A stretch of DNA of 64,000 bases, taken from positions 33,120,741 to 33,184,740 of the forward strand of contig CM069593.1 in NCBI GenBank assembly GCA_035771175.1, in the 5' to 3' direction. This document shows positions 32,825-45,800 of the stretch, in pieces. The DNA comes from Paratinospora sagittata. Its lineage: Eukaryota; Streptophyta; Magnoliopsida; Ranunculales; Menispermaceae. A program made the translations under genes and the position numbers. Each line of letters begins with the position of its first letter. Position 1 is the first letter of the stretch. The notes under the pieces are model-generated. The model saw nothing but the letters and a program-made list of their open reading frames with translations, did not search any database and had not been told where the DNA came from.

Positions 32825-33822
32825 TGTGGCGACCCCATACCCCAGACCACCATCCCCGCGAAGCGGCATGCAAATACCGAGGCAGGACGCCTGGCGTAGG
32901 CATTAACAACCATCCCACATCATCCATTGGGATGGTTGAGACCCCACAAGCCTCAACCAGACTCTCTATAGAGTCTCATTTTTCTTTTTCTTTTTTTTTC
33001 TTTCCAAACAACAACCTGATAGACTTAACAATTCTATAATTAATGGCATGCACATCCACATAACTACTACAATAATGATCTCCAAAATGAATACATAATG
33101 ATCATCATAATCTCCAAAATAATCCAAACAGTCTAGGGACAACATACCCAGACCCATCATTAAAAGTCTAAGACCCAAGGCCATAATACAACAGTTATAC
33201 AAAACTCCTCACCATCTAGGTTTAACAGGTGTTATAAATTACATATGTACCGAAAATTACAAAAGGATATACATATGTAGAAATGGACATCCATCACCAT
33301 ACAAGAGTTCTAGACTCACATCAAGACGTCCTAGCTCTGCAATGGCTAGGTCCTCAAGCAAATGAAATGCCTCTGCTCTTATCCGAAGAACGTGAAAAAA
33401 GAGTGAGAGGGTGAACCAACTATGCTCAGTGAATAATGTTCATTTATGCCATCAATTATACATTAAGAAAAGCCATATATATGCATGAACGATGCTCATG
33501 AATATGTGAAACATAAAACACATAATATAACAAGCATTCAACTATTTTCATGCACATAAAATCATCTACCAACCCTTAGCTATATATAAAGACTTGAAAG
33601 TCGATCCTCCCATGTTGTGGTGTAGCTTACACCTTTAGGTTATCCATCCACTTTACTACATCATTTTTCTACTCAAATAGACCAACCTATGGTCCTCCCA
33701 TATTGGGGTACAACTATTTTCATCAAGATCATTCACTCTCAACCTATAAGTGAAATGATCCTTCCTGGCGAGGTGTTAAATACCTTATAGCCTTTGGTGT
33801 ATGTCAATCTCATATAGTTAAA

Positions 33823-33983
33823 CCTCTAGAGAAATTAGCTTGGCAATATCTTAAGCCTTCTAGATATTCAACGTTCAACTCCACCTCTAGAGAAATTATC
33901 TTGGCAATATCTCAAGCCTTCTAGATATTTAACATCTAAAGAATTTAGCTTGGCACTATCTCGAGCCTTCTAGATATTCAATA
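33823..33983. repeat. Triple tandem repeat in family E LTR
   Basis: Units at 33823, 33884 and 33933, each with (C)CTCTA.AGAA, CTTGGCA, TATCT, AGCCTTCTAGATATT. The first unit carries an extra dozen bases. Confidence 0.8.
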
Positions 33984-35408
33984 CATGTCATTTCATAATA
34001 CATTAAACACATGCATTTTCATAGTAATATTTCATGACTTTCAACAAGTGATAAACATAAGGAAGAACTACTCACAACCAAGCCACGCAAGCTATGCTAT
34101 CCACACACGGATCAACCCCAATTCTAATCTAAATCAAGATCCTGTAAACCATAATCACATGCACATACATCAATTATCATGATTACTTCCATACATAAGC
34201 ACTAATCATGATAACTTTCACAACCAATAGGTCCATACACACCTAAGCCTTAACATGAGTTTCATTTCTCATGATCAATCTCAACATCCTTACAAGGTTC
34301 ACATTTAAAACCAATGCAAGTCTAATCATCCTAAACCCGTAATTTAATTCAATTTGGGTTCAATTAGACAAGTCTAATGTCAATTTAATCAATTCACTTA
34401 ACTTAGGTCAAAAGCCCCAAATTTTGGGCAAAGTCCCAAAATTATGACCTAAGCAAATTTAACACTACACCTAGGGTTTTCAACATGCATAACCACCAAA
34501 TTCCACCATCATTCATCAAAGTCTCCCAATTATGACTCAATCATATATTATTATCCAAATTGGGGAAAAATCCCAACAATAAGCCTAGGCCATAACATAG
34601 TCAACATAAGCCAATTAATAACATGGCTTAACTTAATTTATATTCAATTAAGCACAAATCATCTTATTTTCACATTCCAAGGCCAATTTCACCGAAAGCC
34701 CCAAAATTGGGAACTTTCAACATTAGGCCTAGGTCTCATTAGGGTCTTTATGGGTCAATTACAACATGAATTAACCCACTTTACGTCCAAATAGACATAT
34801 TTCACCACAATAAACCATTTCCAAGGCAATTACATCATTTTCCCCAAATTTGGGGAAAATCTCTACAATTGGACATAGGAAAAAATGAACTAGACATTGA
34901 ACCATGGCATGGGAATATCCAAATTAACACTATAAATCATTCAAGCATGTTAACATATCCAACATAGATCACATGCACTCAATTTAGAATGCCCTAGATC
35001 CAATTTCTAAGATTAGCCCCTTTATAGGGAACCACATGAAATCTTTGTTAAAAATTGGGACAAATTCCACCATTAAGCTCAAAACATCCTAAGAAGTTAA
35101 GATAGAGCCATCCATTCTTGACCTGAAGGGTTTTAATCAAAACCCTAACCTCATACCTCTCCAAAAGCATGGAGAAATGTCTCTAAAATGTGATTTGGGC
35201 ATGGTTCTTGGTAAAAAACATCCAAACCCACCATTATCAAACCAATACAAGTTCTAGAAATCAAAACCCTAGGTTGGGTTCTCCTCAATCCAAAAACCCA
35301 CATCAAGATTTATACCATTCCGAAGCTAGAACTTAGACTGGAAAGATATTTCATGGAAGAAATCTCACCTTCAATCAAGTTTTTGGAGCTCAAATCACCC
35401 CAACTAGC

Positions 35409-35437
35409 TTTTCTTCTTCTTCTTCTTCTTCTTCTTC
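35409..35437. repeat. (TTC)n microsatellite
   Basis: About nine TTC/CTT triplets followed by T/C-rich sequence. On the minus strand it yields a spurious lysine/arginine-rich frame. Confidence 0.9.
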
Positions 35438-35970
35438 TTTTCTTTTCTACTCTTTTTTTTTTCCTTTGCCCCCATATGGACGTGCTTGAGAGAGAGAGAA
35501 TCAAATGAGAGGAATATTTTAAAGTCCTCATGATTCCATGCTCCCATGTGTTGCTTTACTAATCCAACACCCTTATCCCATTTCAACCACATATTCAAAT
35601 ATCATGTTTTTATCCAATGGTATGACATGGGTGCACTAATGAGAGTATTTAATGTGATCATTCAACAAGATACAAGTCAAAACAATGACCTTCTCAACAA
35701 CTCATTTACATGAGGCTTCTTCAACAAGCCACCCATAATAATATTAATATGGCTAATGATATTAATAAAAATAATAACACCACCAATTATAATATTTTCT
35801 ATAAGCAATAATCACATACAACTCATTAAACAACTTAGAATCATATGAAAACACATGAACAAATACACATCAAACATTAAACACAACCATACACATCAAA
35901 GCAAGCACGTAGAATTAGGCAAAATACAAATGGGTTATGGGCTAGATGAAAAGATTTCTGGGGCGTTACA

Positions 35971-36052
35971 CAAACAATATTATTATAAACAAAATGTGGT
36001 TTGTAATCATCAAAATATCGTTCATATAAGGGACATACTCTTGTAAGGAACA
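35971..36052 (-). mobile_element. Solo LTR, family D, second part (sense start)
   Basis: In sense orientation starts TGTTCCTTACAAGAG at 36052 and continues through ATATTTTGATGATTACAAAC, matching the fragment at 6391. Completes the LTR split by family E. Confidence 0.7.
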
Positions 36053-36711
36053 TGAAGATCATTGCATCAACAATATATTCAAACTCCACAAAGCTTTGTA
36101 TGGATTAAGACAAGCACCCAGAGCTTGGTATGATAGGCTTAGTTCATTTATTCTAGGTAACAACTTTCACAAAGGAAAATTGGATCCCACTTTGTTCATC
36201 AGACACCAAAATTCTAATATGCTGCTAATTCAAATATATCTGGTTGATATCATTTTTGGTGCTTCAAACAAGAATCTATGCAATAAGTTTTCAAAACTTA
36301 TGAAAGATGAGCTTGAAATGAGTATGATAGAAGAGCTTACATACTTTCTTGGTTTGCAAATTAAGCAAATGTCACATGGTACATTTTTTAGCCAATCAAA
36401 GTATGTTATGGAAATGCTAAAAAAATTCAAGTTGAATAACTTAAAAACTATTGATACTCTATGCAACTCAGCAACAAAGTTAGATAAAGATGAAAAAGGA
36501 AAACCCATAGATCCAAAGTTATACAGAAGCATGATTAGAAGTTTACTTTACTTAACAACTAGTAGACCTGGCATTATGTTTAGTGTATGTCTTTGCGCTA
36601 GATTTCAGTCAAGTCCTAGAGAATCCCATCTCAAATGTGTCAAAAGAATCTTTCGATATCTCTATGGTACAACTGATCTGGGTATGTGGTATCCCAAAGT
36701 TACATCTTTTG
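36053..36711 (+). pseudogene. pol: SIRE-type copia reverse transcriptase and RNase H start, second part
   Basis: Resumes the gene broken at 30900: NNIFKLHKALYGLRQAPRAW, YDRLSSFI, then IYLVDIIFGASNKNLCNKFS, where the usual YVDD catalytic box reads YLVD, so one catalytic Asp is gone. Next ELTYFLGLQIKQMSHGTFF, KLDKDEKGKPIDPKLYRSMI, SLLYLTTSRPGIMFSVCLCA and SHLKCVKRIFRYLYGTTDLG with MWYPK. Wording such as SSPRESHLKCVKRI and DLG.WYPK is close to the SIRE lineage. Cut at 36711 by the family A element. Confidence 0.85.
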
Positions 36712-39610
36712 TGTTGGTCCACCCAAGAGGGGGGTGAATTGGGTGCAATGGTCAATTTTAAAAAGGTCTTCCAATAACTTAAGTGATTTACATAAGTTAA
36801 TTGGAACATGATGCAAATTAGAACACAAACTAACATGCAAACGTTTGACACACAGATTTATAGTAGTTCGACCAAGCCTGCGTCCACTACCTAATCTCCC
36901 TATTAGGATTTACTCAATCCATTAACTACTTCTCATACGGGTGAGAACCAAATTGTTACAACTTCCCTTTTACAGGTTAAAGTCAAACCTATCCTTTCAT
37001 GGGCTAAGGATGAACCATTTTCCATTTTCCGGGATTAGAAAAAACCCATGTTCCTTTTACTGGCTAAGGAAAAACCAAATTTCCTTTTTCCGGGATGAGG
37101 ACAACCGTTTCTCTTTTATAGGTTAAGAGATAACCTATCATGTTACAGGTTGATGATGCACCTAACCTTTTACAGGATGTGGACGAACCGGTTTCTCTTT
37201 TAAAGGATGAGAGATAACCTATCTTTTTTAAGGTTAATGACACACCTACCCTTTTACTGGATGAGGATGAACCATTTTCTCTTTTAAAGGCTAAGAGATA
37301 ATCTACCTAATTTCAATCCTGAAATCATCAAGTGAACTACCTTTACTTGTCCCGGTTGTTTCAATCCAAAAACACACCAGCATTACAACACTAACATGTT
37401 GGGTGGTTCTAACACAGTAGAACACTTTACATTAAGCACAATACAAAGAATTACAAATATATGAAATGTGAAGTAGGTAATGCTAAGTTGAAAGACACCT
37501 TCAGTCGTTTACCTTTCAATGTTTGGTATTGTTCAAGTGCAGTTTCGAAAAGCATGAATGATATGATATGAAAATCAGAGCTTCTTCGAAAATAATATAA
37601 TACCAATAAAACATTGACGTATAAAAGTAAGGACTGGGGTAAATCAAAGACACAGATAGTTTTCAAAATAGATATAAAGTATAAGTATGAAAACATTTGG
37701 TTCAATGATCAGTAGATTAACGCAACTACTGATATAGTTCAATACAATACTTAAAATATGAAATCAAGTGCAACTGTATATCTTGAACTATTTCTAAAAT
37801 TCTATCATCAACAAGAATGATACCAAATGTGAATCAATGCTGAGAATTTGAGTTGATACCAATATAAAAACAGATTTTCAAATATAGAAATATATTTCGA
37901 ACTCAATATGAAAATCGTATAGGTATCAGTGACAATACTTTGAAAAATTAGAAAATCAAAGTTATTTTGACTCAGACTAACTTTCAAAAGTATTGGCACA
38001 ACACAAAGTGATTGGCAAGTTGTTTGGTCCTAAGTGTTGGTATTTATAGACTTAGTGGGACATAGCCATTAGACATTTGAAGTTCAAATAATGTGAATGT
38101 TTTCACACAATGGCTAGAATGTTACATGAAAATAGCAACTGCGATTTTCACTAACATTCTGGTTCTTTTCAGATTATATGAAAGAGGAAAGCTTTAGAAG
38201 AACTTCTTCCATGTATTAGAAAGGGTCTCTGATAAGTCTAAAAAGGACTCTATGCAAGTGTCTGTTCTGACAAAGTAAACTGGCGTAGTGTACTCATTCG
38301 AACAGTGATGGCAGTTGATTTAGCGTCCTGATTTCGTAATCAGTGTCCTAACGCATAATATCAACTTTGTCGTTTGTTCCTTGAGGGCACTTACTACGTA
38401 TAAGCGTCCTGCTGAACACTTAAGTGAGGGCGCTCCTAACTCGTAAGCGTCCTGACTTACTTATGACTATAGACGACTTAAACCTTAAGGGCACTAATAC
38501 ACAGTTAGCGTCCTGCTATATTTTAAAACTATTAAGTGCATGAGGGTGCTACCATCCGAGTAAGTGTCTTGCTTTTAAAACATAAAACAAAACATGAGGG
38601 TGTTGCATTACGTGAGCTTCCTACTAGATAAAAACATAACATGAGGGCGCTACTACTATGTAAGCGTCCTACAAGTTAAGACATTTAAAAACACGCTGAA
38701 GAACAATCAGCATCCTGAAAGTTATTCAGTTAATTTCCAAAGGTGAGGGCACTCCTATCCAGAAAGAATCCTGATAGTTTAATCAACTTATAACCATAAG
38801 CGTCCTCAAAGAAACATTCTTTGAAGAACTTTTGAAAGATCTTTTAGTGAGCTGATGCTTAGTCAGCTTCCTGACAACTTCAGAGGTTGACTAATATATA
38901 AGACCACTATTGTACAAGTACGCGTCCTGATTAATCGGTTCATTTCAACCTTGAGCGTTATCAGCATCCTAATGACCTATCATCGTCTTGACTTAACAAG
39001 TTCAGGAGAGCGTTGTTATTTAATTAGCGTCCTGAAAGACTCTTTGAAAATAGTTTTGACTCGCGATAAAATATTCGATAAATACGAATAAAAACTCGGT
39101 ATATTTCAAATTAAATATATAGTATTAAATTTCTTGAAATATAGTTAAGACATCAAAACATGTAGATTTAGAAAACGCAGATTTAGAAAACATATGAAAA
39201 TGATATATGCATTGTTTTGAAAAACATTTTGAGAAATAACGATTAGAGAAAGATATGCCTTAAATACTTTGTGTATTTCTCTTTTCTTATAACCGTTAAA
39301 TCCAACTCTTCATTATGAGATCTTCAATATAAGTACTTCGGAGTTGAATGACTTGAACGTTGATCGAGAGATGTAGTCTTCAATGATGTGATCGTTAAAG
39401 TCCATTAGTTGAAACGAGCTTGATCGTTGGATATAAGCTTTGAGTTCCTTGATCGATTCGTTCCTTAGCTTTTGGCTTTTCTTTTGGTGCAGAGATAAGT
39501 TCTTGAGAAACGTTTGGTAGCATCGAAAAATACTTTGTTTGTGATCATCAAAATATACTTCATCAAGTATACTTTAGGGATGTGCTAAGGATGAACCATA
39601 TAGGTTAACA
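36712..39610 (-). repeat. 3' LTR of the LARD-like family A element
   Basis: From TGTTGGTCCACC (36712) to GGTTAACA (39610). Holds the CCCGTAA-type hairpin array (about 36935-37305) and the GGACGCT ladder (about 38325-39045). Inserted in copia RNase H coding sequence. Confidence 0.9.
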
Positions 39611-39625
39611 ATCTCCCCCTTTTTG
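39611..39625 (-). promoter_or_regulatory. Polypurine tract, LARD-like element
   Basis: Reads AAAAAGGGGGAGAT in sense orientation right before TGTTAACC. Further purine runs of the same kind lie upstream in sense at 39716-39730, 39762-39770, 39791-39800 and 39808-39818. Confidence 0.8.
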
Positions 39626-41487
39626 ATGATAACAAACAAATCAAAAACTTAAGCATATTAAACAAATATTAAGCAAAAAGGTTTTCCCTTGAACTATTTC
39701 TTCTTATTACTTTTCTTCTCCCCCTTTTGATATCATCAAAAAGTGAAAAAAGAAGAATAAAATCTCCCCTTGACTTAGTGGAGTAGCGAAGCTTCCCCTT
39801 ACATGGAGACTCCCCCTTACTTTGAGCATTCACCCTCAAGATGATTTATGACTTCGTGTCATAGTTAGGTACGTGAGAATGCATAAGGTCTACTATACAA
39901 AAATAGATTGACTTATTCATGGACTATAAGTTTTGAAGTAATTTCAAAAATAAAACGCAATCGAAGTCAGAGGGAACAAGAAAGAATTGTCGATGAACTC
40001 ATAAGGATTTTTTTTTTTAAACGTGGGCAATTATTCTCCTTAGTGTTTGGCACAAATGTAAATTTGATAATCAAACCAAACCAAACACAGAGTATGCTTT
40101 AAGATATGTAAATAAGCAAGCATAAGCACACTTATAGCATAGGCAAAGAATTTACGATATAGCAGGGCCTAGCTATTCAGATTCTAACAAAATGTAAAGT
40201 ATATAGTTTGAAGTACATGGCATCTATTATTAGATATCAAAAATCACAGTCAATTGATGTATATGAAATATAATTTTAAAGAGCAACATCAATGGCATTT
40301 GAAATGGAAAATTATAGACTTTCCATAGTTTAAACATGTGAAGATATATATGATAAACATGCTGATACCAAGTATCAAAGTCTAAACATGTTGTACATAT
40401 GCTAAGTTTTATAGGAGACATTTGGGCAACATCATTTATTCATTGAACCAAAACTAGGCAAGTAATTTTAATTAAAGCATCGCCTAGATTGTTCGATTCG
40501 TTGATTCTAATGAGAAGGCATTTGGAACGGTATGTACTCATTAGAAATCATATATCCATGAGTTTGATGAAAATATGATATATCCATGAGTTTGATGAAA
40601 ATATGATATGGTATAAAGCAGATGCATCAACATCAGGAAATTGTTGAAAGAATAATGCCAACATATAATGGTCATGAGTGTAGGCAAAATTTTGTTCAAG
40701 ATATAGGCGTATGGTAAATAGTTGTGTCCATGGCCTTTTATATACTTGCAAACACATGAATCATGCACATATAAGATATTCTAAGTTCAGAGTAAGCATT
40801 ATATGAACTAGCATAGGCAGAGATAAAATGTTAACGCACAACCTAGCTATTGTGTTACCTGATCATCAGATGATCAGATATTACAAGTTCAAACTCGGCA
40901 TAAATAATCATGATAAATCAGAGATACAAGATATGTATAATCATGATATTTACCAGACAGTCACGAATAAACATATCAGATACTCAAGATAGATGTGACT
41001 GGTTAAGAAAGATGTCATCACTAAACTAATAATTGCATTAGACATGGTATGATTTCATGATGCATTTTATCAGGAAATATAAATAAGATAGCATTAGTAT
41101 GATGACATATAATGTTCAAGAAAGCAACATATTTATGCAACAGAAATATTCGAAAAAGATTTTGGAAACATAGATCAAGCAGATTGCGAACAGTGATTAG
41201 TGTGTGCAGTATGAAAATGAAATATAACAATCACACAAATTCAAGTAGATTAGTCATTCAAATATAATAAAACATTATGAAATGAATGAGAGATGGAAAG
41301 ATAGCTAAACACAAGTAAGCAAGGAACAAAGTAGTGAGATGTGCATAACTCATTGTGAAAGAGAAGCAGGGGAAACGAACAGAGTATACACATACACTTT
41401 GAGATAAGAGATATTCAATTTAAACATCAAAAAGAGTATTGTAAAAGTGTTTTAAATTACAATCCAAAAGATGGATTAAACAAAATT
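39626..41487 (-). other. Non-coding interior of the LARD-like element
   Basis: AT-rich with no long frame on either strand. It has a direct duplication of a 28-base unit (ATATCCATGAGTTTGATG and on) at about 40550-40605. No pol domains were seen. Confidence 0.6.
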
Positions 41488-41978
41488 TTAAAAAATCCTT
41501 GGGTTGACGGGGTTTGTAGAGAGGTTTCTAGACATTCCTAGAAGATTCTGCACGGAATCTTCGAAGCGAGGATAAGGACATACATGAAGGCTATTGGTGC
41601 TGCGAGCCATGGGAGTGGCAGTGCTCACCTGAACAACCTTTTCAATTAACGCTTGGGATTCCTCATTTTCCTCAAATAGTGCCATCATCATATCTCTCTG
41701 GTGTTTTGCCTTGGCTTCAAGCTCTTTCAGCCAGTTCTCGTGCTCGTTTAGCATGTCCAGAACGACCTGAACGCCAGAAGATAAGGAATCGCTAAGTTTA
41801 GCAGTGGCAGAGGTTTTTCGGCACGAAGTAGAGACGCATGGTTTTCCCTGGGAGCAATTTCCCACGAGGATTCTTCATCAGATCCATTTGATGAAGAATA
41901 CGATAGAGAAAAGTCACTAAAAGTGGAAGATGATTCCATTCTAGCTCTTTTCCTAAACTCAGGAGCTTTGGACGCCAT
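41488..41978 (-). pseudogene. Small gag-position ORF of the LARD-like element
   Basis: Start chosen at 41978 (MASKAPEFRKRARMESSS, serine-rich, basic then acidic). One frame change near 41850 joins it to a coiled-coil-like stretch (MLNEHENWLKELEAKAKHQR, DMMMALFEENEESQALIEKV) that ends at the stop 41488-41490. About 160 codons. It sits where gag should be, about 330 bases after the primer site. There is no zinc knuckle, capsid domain or protease. Its start resembles the MAPKPEK start of the family C protein only faintly. Function unknown. Confidence 0.45.
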
Positions 41979-42311
41979 TAGAGAAATGAGAATGGAAATG
42001 AAAAGAATAAGATGAATGCGAAAAAATTTCGCTCTGGGAAGAGAAATGAGAGGGAAACATATGAAGCAAGCTAATGGGCATCGATAGCAGAGTCTGCAAT
42101 TAATGCAGAAATGACATATAGTCATGCGTCGAAGAGTATGATTAAAAAAAATTTAACAGAAAGCATAATGATACTTGAGAGGTTAAAGCTAGGTGGTATA
42201 GAGATCTAGGATATATATATTAAGACGTGAAATGCAAAGACACCTAAGACGAACCCTAAATTGACCATAGGATCTAGATTCTAGGTTGTTAAACCATATT
42301 TCAGAGAACTT

Positions 42312-42323
42312 GCTTTGATACCA
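42312..42323 (-). promoter_or_regulatory. Primer binding site, family A element
   Basis: In sense TGGTATCAAAGC, one base from TGGTATCAGAGC, two bases after the LTR end CCAACA. Complementary to initiator-Met tRNA. Confidence 0.85.
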
Positions 42324-42325
42324 AT

Positions 42326-42557
42326 TGTTGGTCCACCTAAGAGGGGGGTGAATTTGGTGCAATGGTTAATTTTAAAAAGGGTCTTCCAATAACTTAAGTG
42401 ATTTACATAAGTTAATTGGAACATGATGCAAATTAAAACACAAACTAAAATGCAAACATTTGACACACAGATTTATAGTGGTTCGGCCAAGCCTACGTCC
42501 ACAACCTAATCTCCCAATTAGGATTTACTCAATACATTTGACACAGATTTATAGTGG
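42326..42557 (-). repeat. Remnant of 5' LTR, family A element
   Basis: Matches 36712-36915, then repeats ACATTTGACAC...ATTTATAGTGG (42456-42481 again at 42534-42557) and switches to unrelated sequence at 42558. Confidence 0.75.
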
Positions 42558-42830
42558 AGAATTTGGGCCTGCTGCTATTGAGTGGCCTCTAAGACTGCCT
42601 CTATACACCTAAGGCATTCCTCTGGGTCCATGGCTGATCCTGTTTTTTCTTCTCTTGTAAATATCTGAAATTCACAATAAGGAAGAGCTCAATCAGGATC
42701 ACAATCCAAGAAAAGTTACCCCCTAAGATAACTACCCATAATCATACTCATAAAGGCAATCATAATATCTTATAAGTCTTTTATTCTTTTAAGGATTTTA
42801 AACCTAAAACACTCGCTCTGATACCATAGT
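42558..42830 (-). pseudogene. gag: Leader and gag start of family F chromovirus
   Basis: In sense orientation, after the Met primer site (TGGTATCAGAGC at 42826-42815) comes a 190-base leader and an ATG at 42631 starting MDPEECLRCIEAVLEAT, then a stop. This is like the start of gag in Tekay-type elements (short acidic helix). Only about 25 codons survive before the family A junction. Confidence 0.5.
42815..42826 (-). promoter_or_regulatory. Primer binding site, family F element
   Basis: TGGTATCAGAGC in sense, exact initiator-Met type, four bases after the LTR end GTGACA. Confidence 0.85.
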
Positions 42831-45800
42831 TGTCACGACCCACTATACGTGACGTCATGACCGGCACGGAAACCTCCGAGTATACCCTCCGTCGGTACAC
42901 CCGACGTCCCGTTAGCCTAAAATACATATACGAATCCCCAAGAAGAAATAAAAGTACTTCCTTAACAACCAACTAACTTGATCACAATGAAATAAAATAT
43001 TACTTCTTCAAATTACCAAATATAAAATTCCAGAGTCTTCAAAATGATACAAAACCCAACACATCCCAACTATGTGTTAAATATACAATTACTAGGTGTT
43101 ATCATGTACATAATTATCAAAATACAAAAGTAAATGTACAACACGTACATGAAACAAAAACAAGGGACGCTCTGCAGTCAAGCCTTCCCTTTTCCTTTTC
43201 TATCAGATCCTGAAAGAAGATGGTGAGGTGTGATCTACAGCTAGCTCAGTGAATGTTATTTACAAGTGGCATATACGTGCATTTATAAAACATGGTAAGA
43301 TCATAAAACAATTGAAATATCATGATGACGAAATAGATTACATACATGCTAACATAATGCATCAAGTCATTCATAAGACGATGCATAACATTTGTAGTCA
43401 TGCTTATGCAATCCTAACACCTCTTGAGTATGGGGGGTTTCAAGACCTGGTGCGCGACACACAGCGCCCGAACACACACACAATACTCGTATTCTATTAG
43501 GGTTTCTGGGGTTGTGCAGCACGTAGGATTAGTTTAAACTAACCTACCCATACACAAGCCATAAAACCCTCTGCAGGGTACACAACTGGGATCGCCGCTA
43601 GACTTACGAGAATTTTCAAAAAGAGGAAATTCCAACTAGGAGCCTCAACCCAAATTGTCATCCCAATGAATTATGCTCAAATGTATTTCATGGAATATTA
43701 AAACATGCATACCATCATACATAAACATTTTAAACATTTCTATACTACAATGCCACATATAAATAATCCAAAAGTAAAAGAACACTCACACTTGATTGCC
43801 TAAGTCTAGCCAATCCAATCGCCAAAACTCTCCAATTGACTAAACAGGTTCAAGATCAATCACAAGACCTGGAAATAACATGGTTCACACAACTGAAAAT
43901 CAGTCATAAAGTGTGTCAAAACCCCATGTTCAAACCCAATCTAAAGTCAATTAGATTCTAAATTGATTACCCCCTTGAGCCAATTTCCATGTTGCCCAAC
44001 TTGATCATTTAGACTCAATTAAACTAAGATTGACCTAAATTGAATGTAATAGGGTGATCCCATGATCCAACCACTAATATACATGAAATTCAATTATAAT
44101 TAGGGTCAATTAGACTATACATCAAGTCAATTTCATCAATTGACTAAGTCTTGGTCAAAATCCCCAATTTGGCCAATATAAAACATAAGGTCAAAATGAA
44201 CTAAGTCATATCAATTTAACGTAGGTTCTAACATTTTAACATGATTCTACTCAATTTGGGTCCAATTAAACAATCCCCAAGTCAATTTCATAAATTGACT
44301 TGCTTTGGGTGAAAACTCCCAATTTGTGCAAAATCCCCAAATTACATGCAAAATTGCCAAAGTACATGAAAAATGCCAAATACTTAGCCTAAATCAAAAT
44401 TAGTCAACCTTAGGGTGTCCATTATGAGAACCCACTGAATTCTATCATCAACAACCCTAATCATGCCCAAAAAAGACCTACATTACATAATTTTTCAGAT
44501 TTTCTATCAAGAGCATCAAAAGCCCCAAATCTGGAAATTTTCTTACATAGGCCATATTGCCAATTTTTACACTAGGCCACCATACATAGCCACAAAATTT
44601 ACTGATCTAACAACATGGTTTCATTCACAATACCTCCTAGAACAACATAGTTGACATGCATGACTTTTGGAATAGCCTAAGGCCATGAACCAAACAATGA
44701 CCATTTACACTAAACCATATGATTTCACCATTAAAATCTCAAGCTAAATACATGAATCAGTCCCTAATACTGATCAGTCCATCATATATGGCATGCAAAG
44801 CTTAAGTCAAAGTCTAGGTCAATGAACCAAGATTAGGTCATTTGTACTAAACCCTACCAATTTCTTGTTAGAAATTGGGATTTTTGCCTTTAGAGGGTTC
44901 CCAACACACTCTAAACCCACATATCAAACATGCAAAACATTTGGACAACATTTGATTTCCACTACCCCTTCAAATATGGGTTTCATACAATGCATGCATC
45001 AAAACAACACTAGTATGCATGAACCAAAGAGATTGAAAGAAGAACAATGAGGGAAAACATGCAAACCGTAAGGATTTTGAGCAAAATCCACCAACCCTAG
45101 GTTTCTTCTTCTTTTCTCCTCTCCAGCTCCTTTCTCTCTCTTCTGGCTGAAAAATGAGCAAATGAGCTTAAAATTACGTTTTGGTTGCTTAAATAGACAA
45201 GCTTGGGCCCACAACTAAAAGTTGTCAAAAACTATCAAAAAACCAGTTTTTCTGTTGCAATATTTTCACTTAGATAGTCAATATCTTGCAACATACCCAC
45301 CAATTTAACATCTTAACCGTTCAAAAGTTACATGAGTAAGTTACCAACATTCTGGTAAACGTTTAACTCAATCCAACGGTGGGATTGTGAGATCTAACTG
45401 TTTGATCAAAACTGCATAAGAAAATCCAAAAATCCGTGAAACAGTGTTTGGAGTATTATAACTCATAGTAGGTAACTCCGATCAAGATCTTCACCGTTAA
45501 TAGTGAAGACCTATCATATAAGAATGGGCTGACAAAATCTCAGCTCAATTGGATGACGGCTCTAGGAGATCAAATCATTGATGTAATTTGTGACAGAAAT
45601 TTCTTTCTCCATGGAGCAAGCTCCACTGGATCCAAAACACCGTTCTCGACATGTTTTGACGTTGAATGGGTCTCCGATGATTCCGAACCTTCATGCGCAC
45701 TCTTTATGACCTAAAATCATGCAAAGACACTCGAACTTACGTGCTTCAAGCATCAAAATAGATATACACACACTTATACGAATACGTATACGGGTACTCT

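Larger units (their letters stand above)
32825..35970 (-). mobile_element. Solo LTR, family E (Tekay/Del-like)
   Basis: In sense orientation it starts TGTAACGCCCCAG (35970 downward) and ends GGGGTCGCCACA (32825), the typical form of Tekay/Del LTRs. Flanks are CATAC (32820-32824) and CAAAC (35971-35975), a 5-bp duplication with one change. 3,146 bases, no internal region. It contains three tandem units (33823-33983), a 24-bp palindrome (34837-34860) and a (TTC)n tract (35409-35437). Open frames inside, such as 35310-35598, are low-complexity. Confidence 0.85.
36712..42557 (-). mobile_element. Non-autonomous LARD-like SIRE-type element, family A
   Basis: Minus-strand element with a complete 3' LTR (36712-39610), polypurine tract (39611-39625), a 2.7 kb internal region with no pol, a Met primer site (42312-42323) and only 232 bases of 5' LTR. 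Long LTRs with a mostly non-coding middle fit the LARD class. Its LTR is the same family as 1-2658 and 10927-13726. The 5' LTR ends in a rearranged junction (42456-42557). Confidence 0.8.

Noticed and set aside
35310..35598. Arg/Lys-rich minus-strand proteins
   Set aside because: Translation of the (TTC)n microsatellite in a solo LTR.
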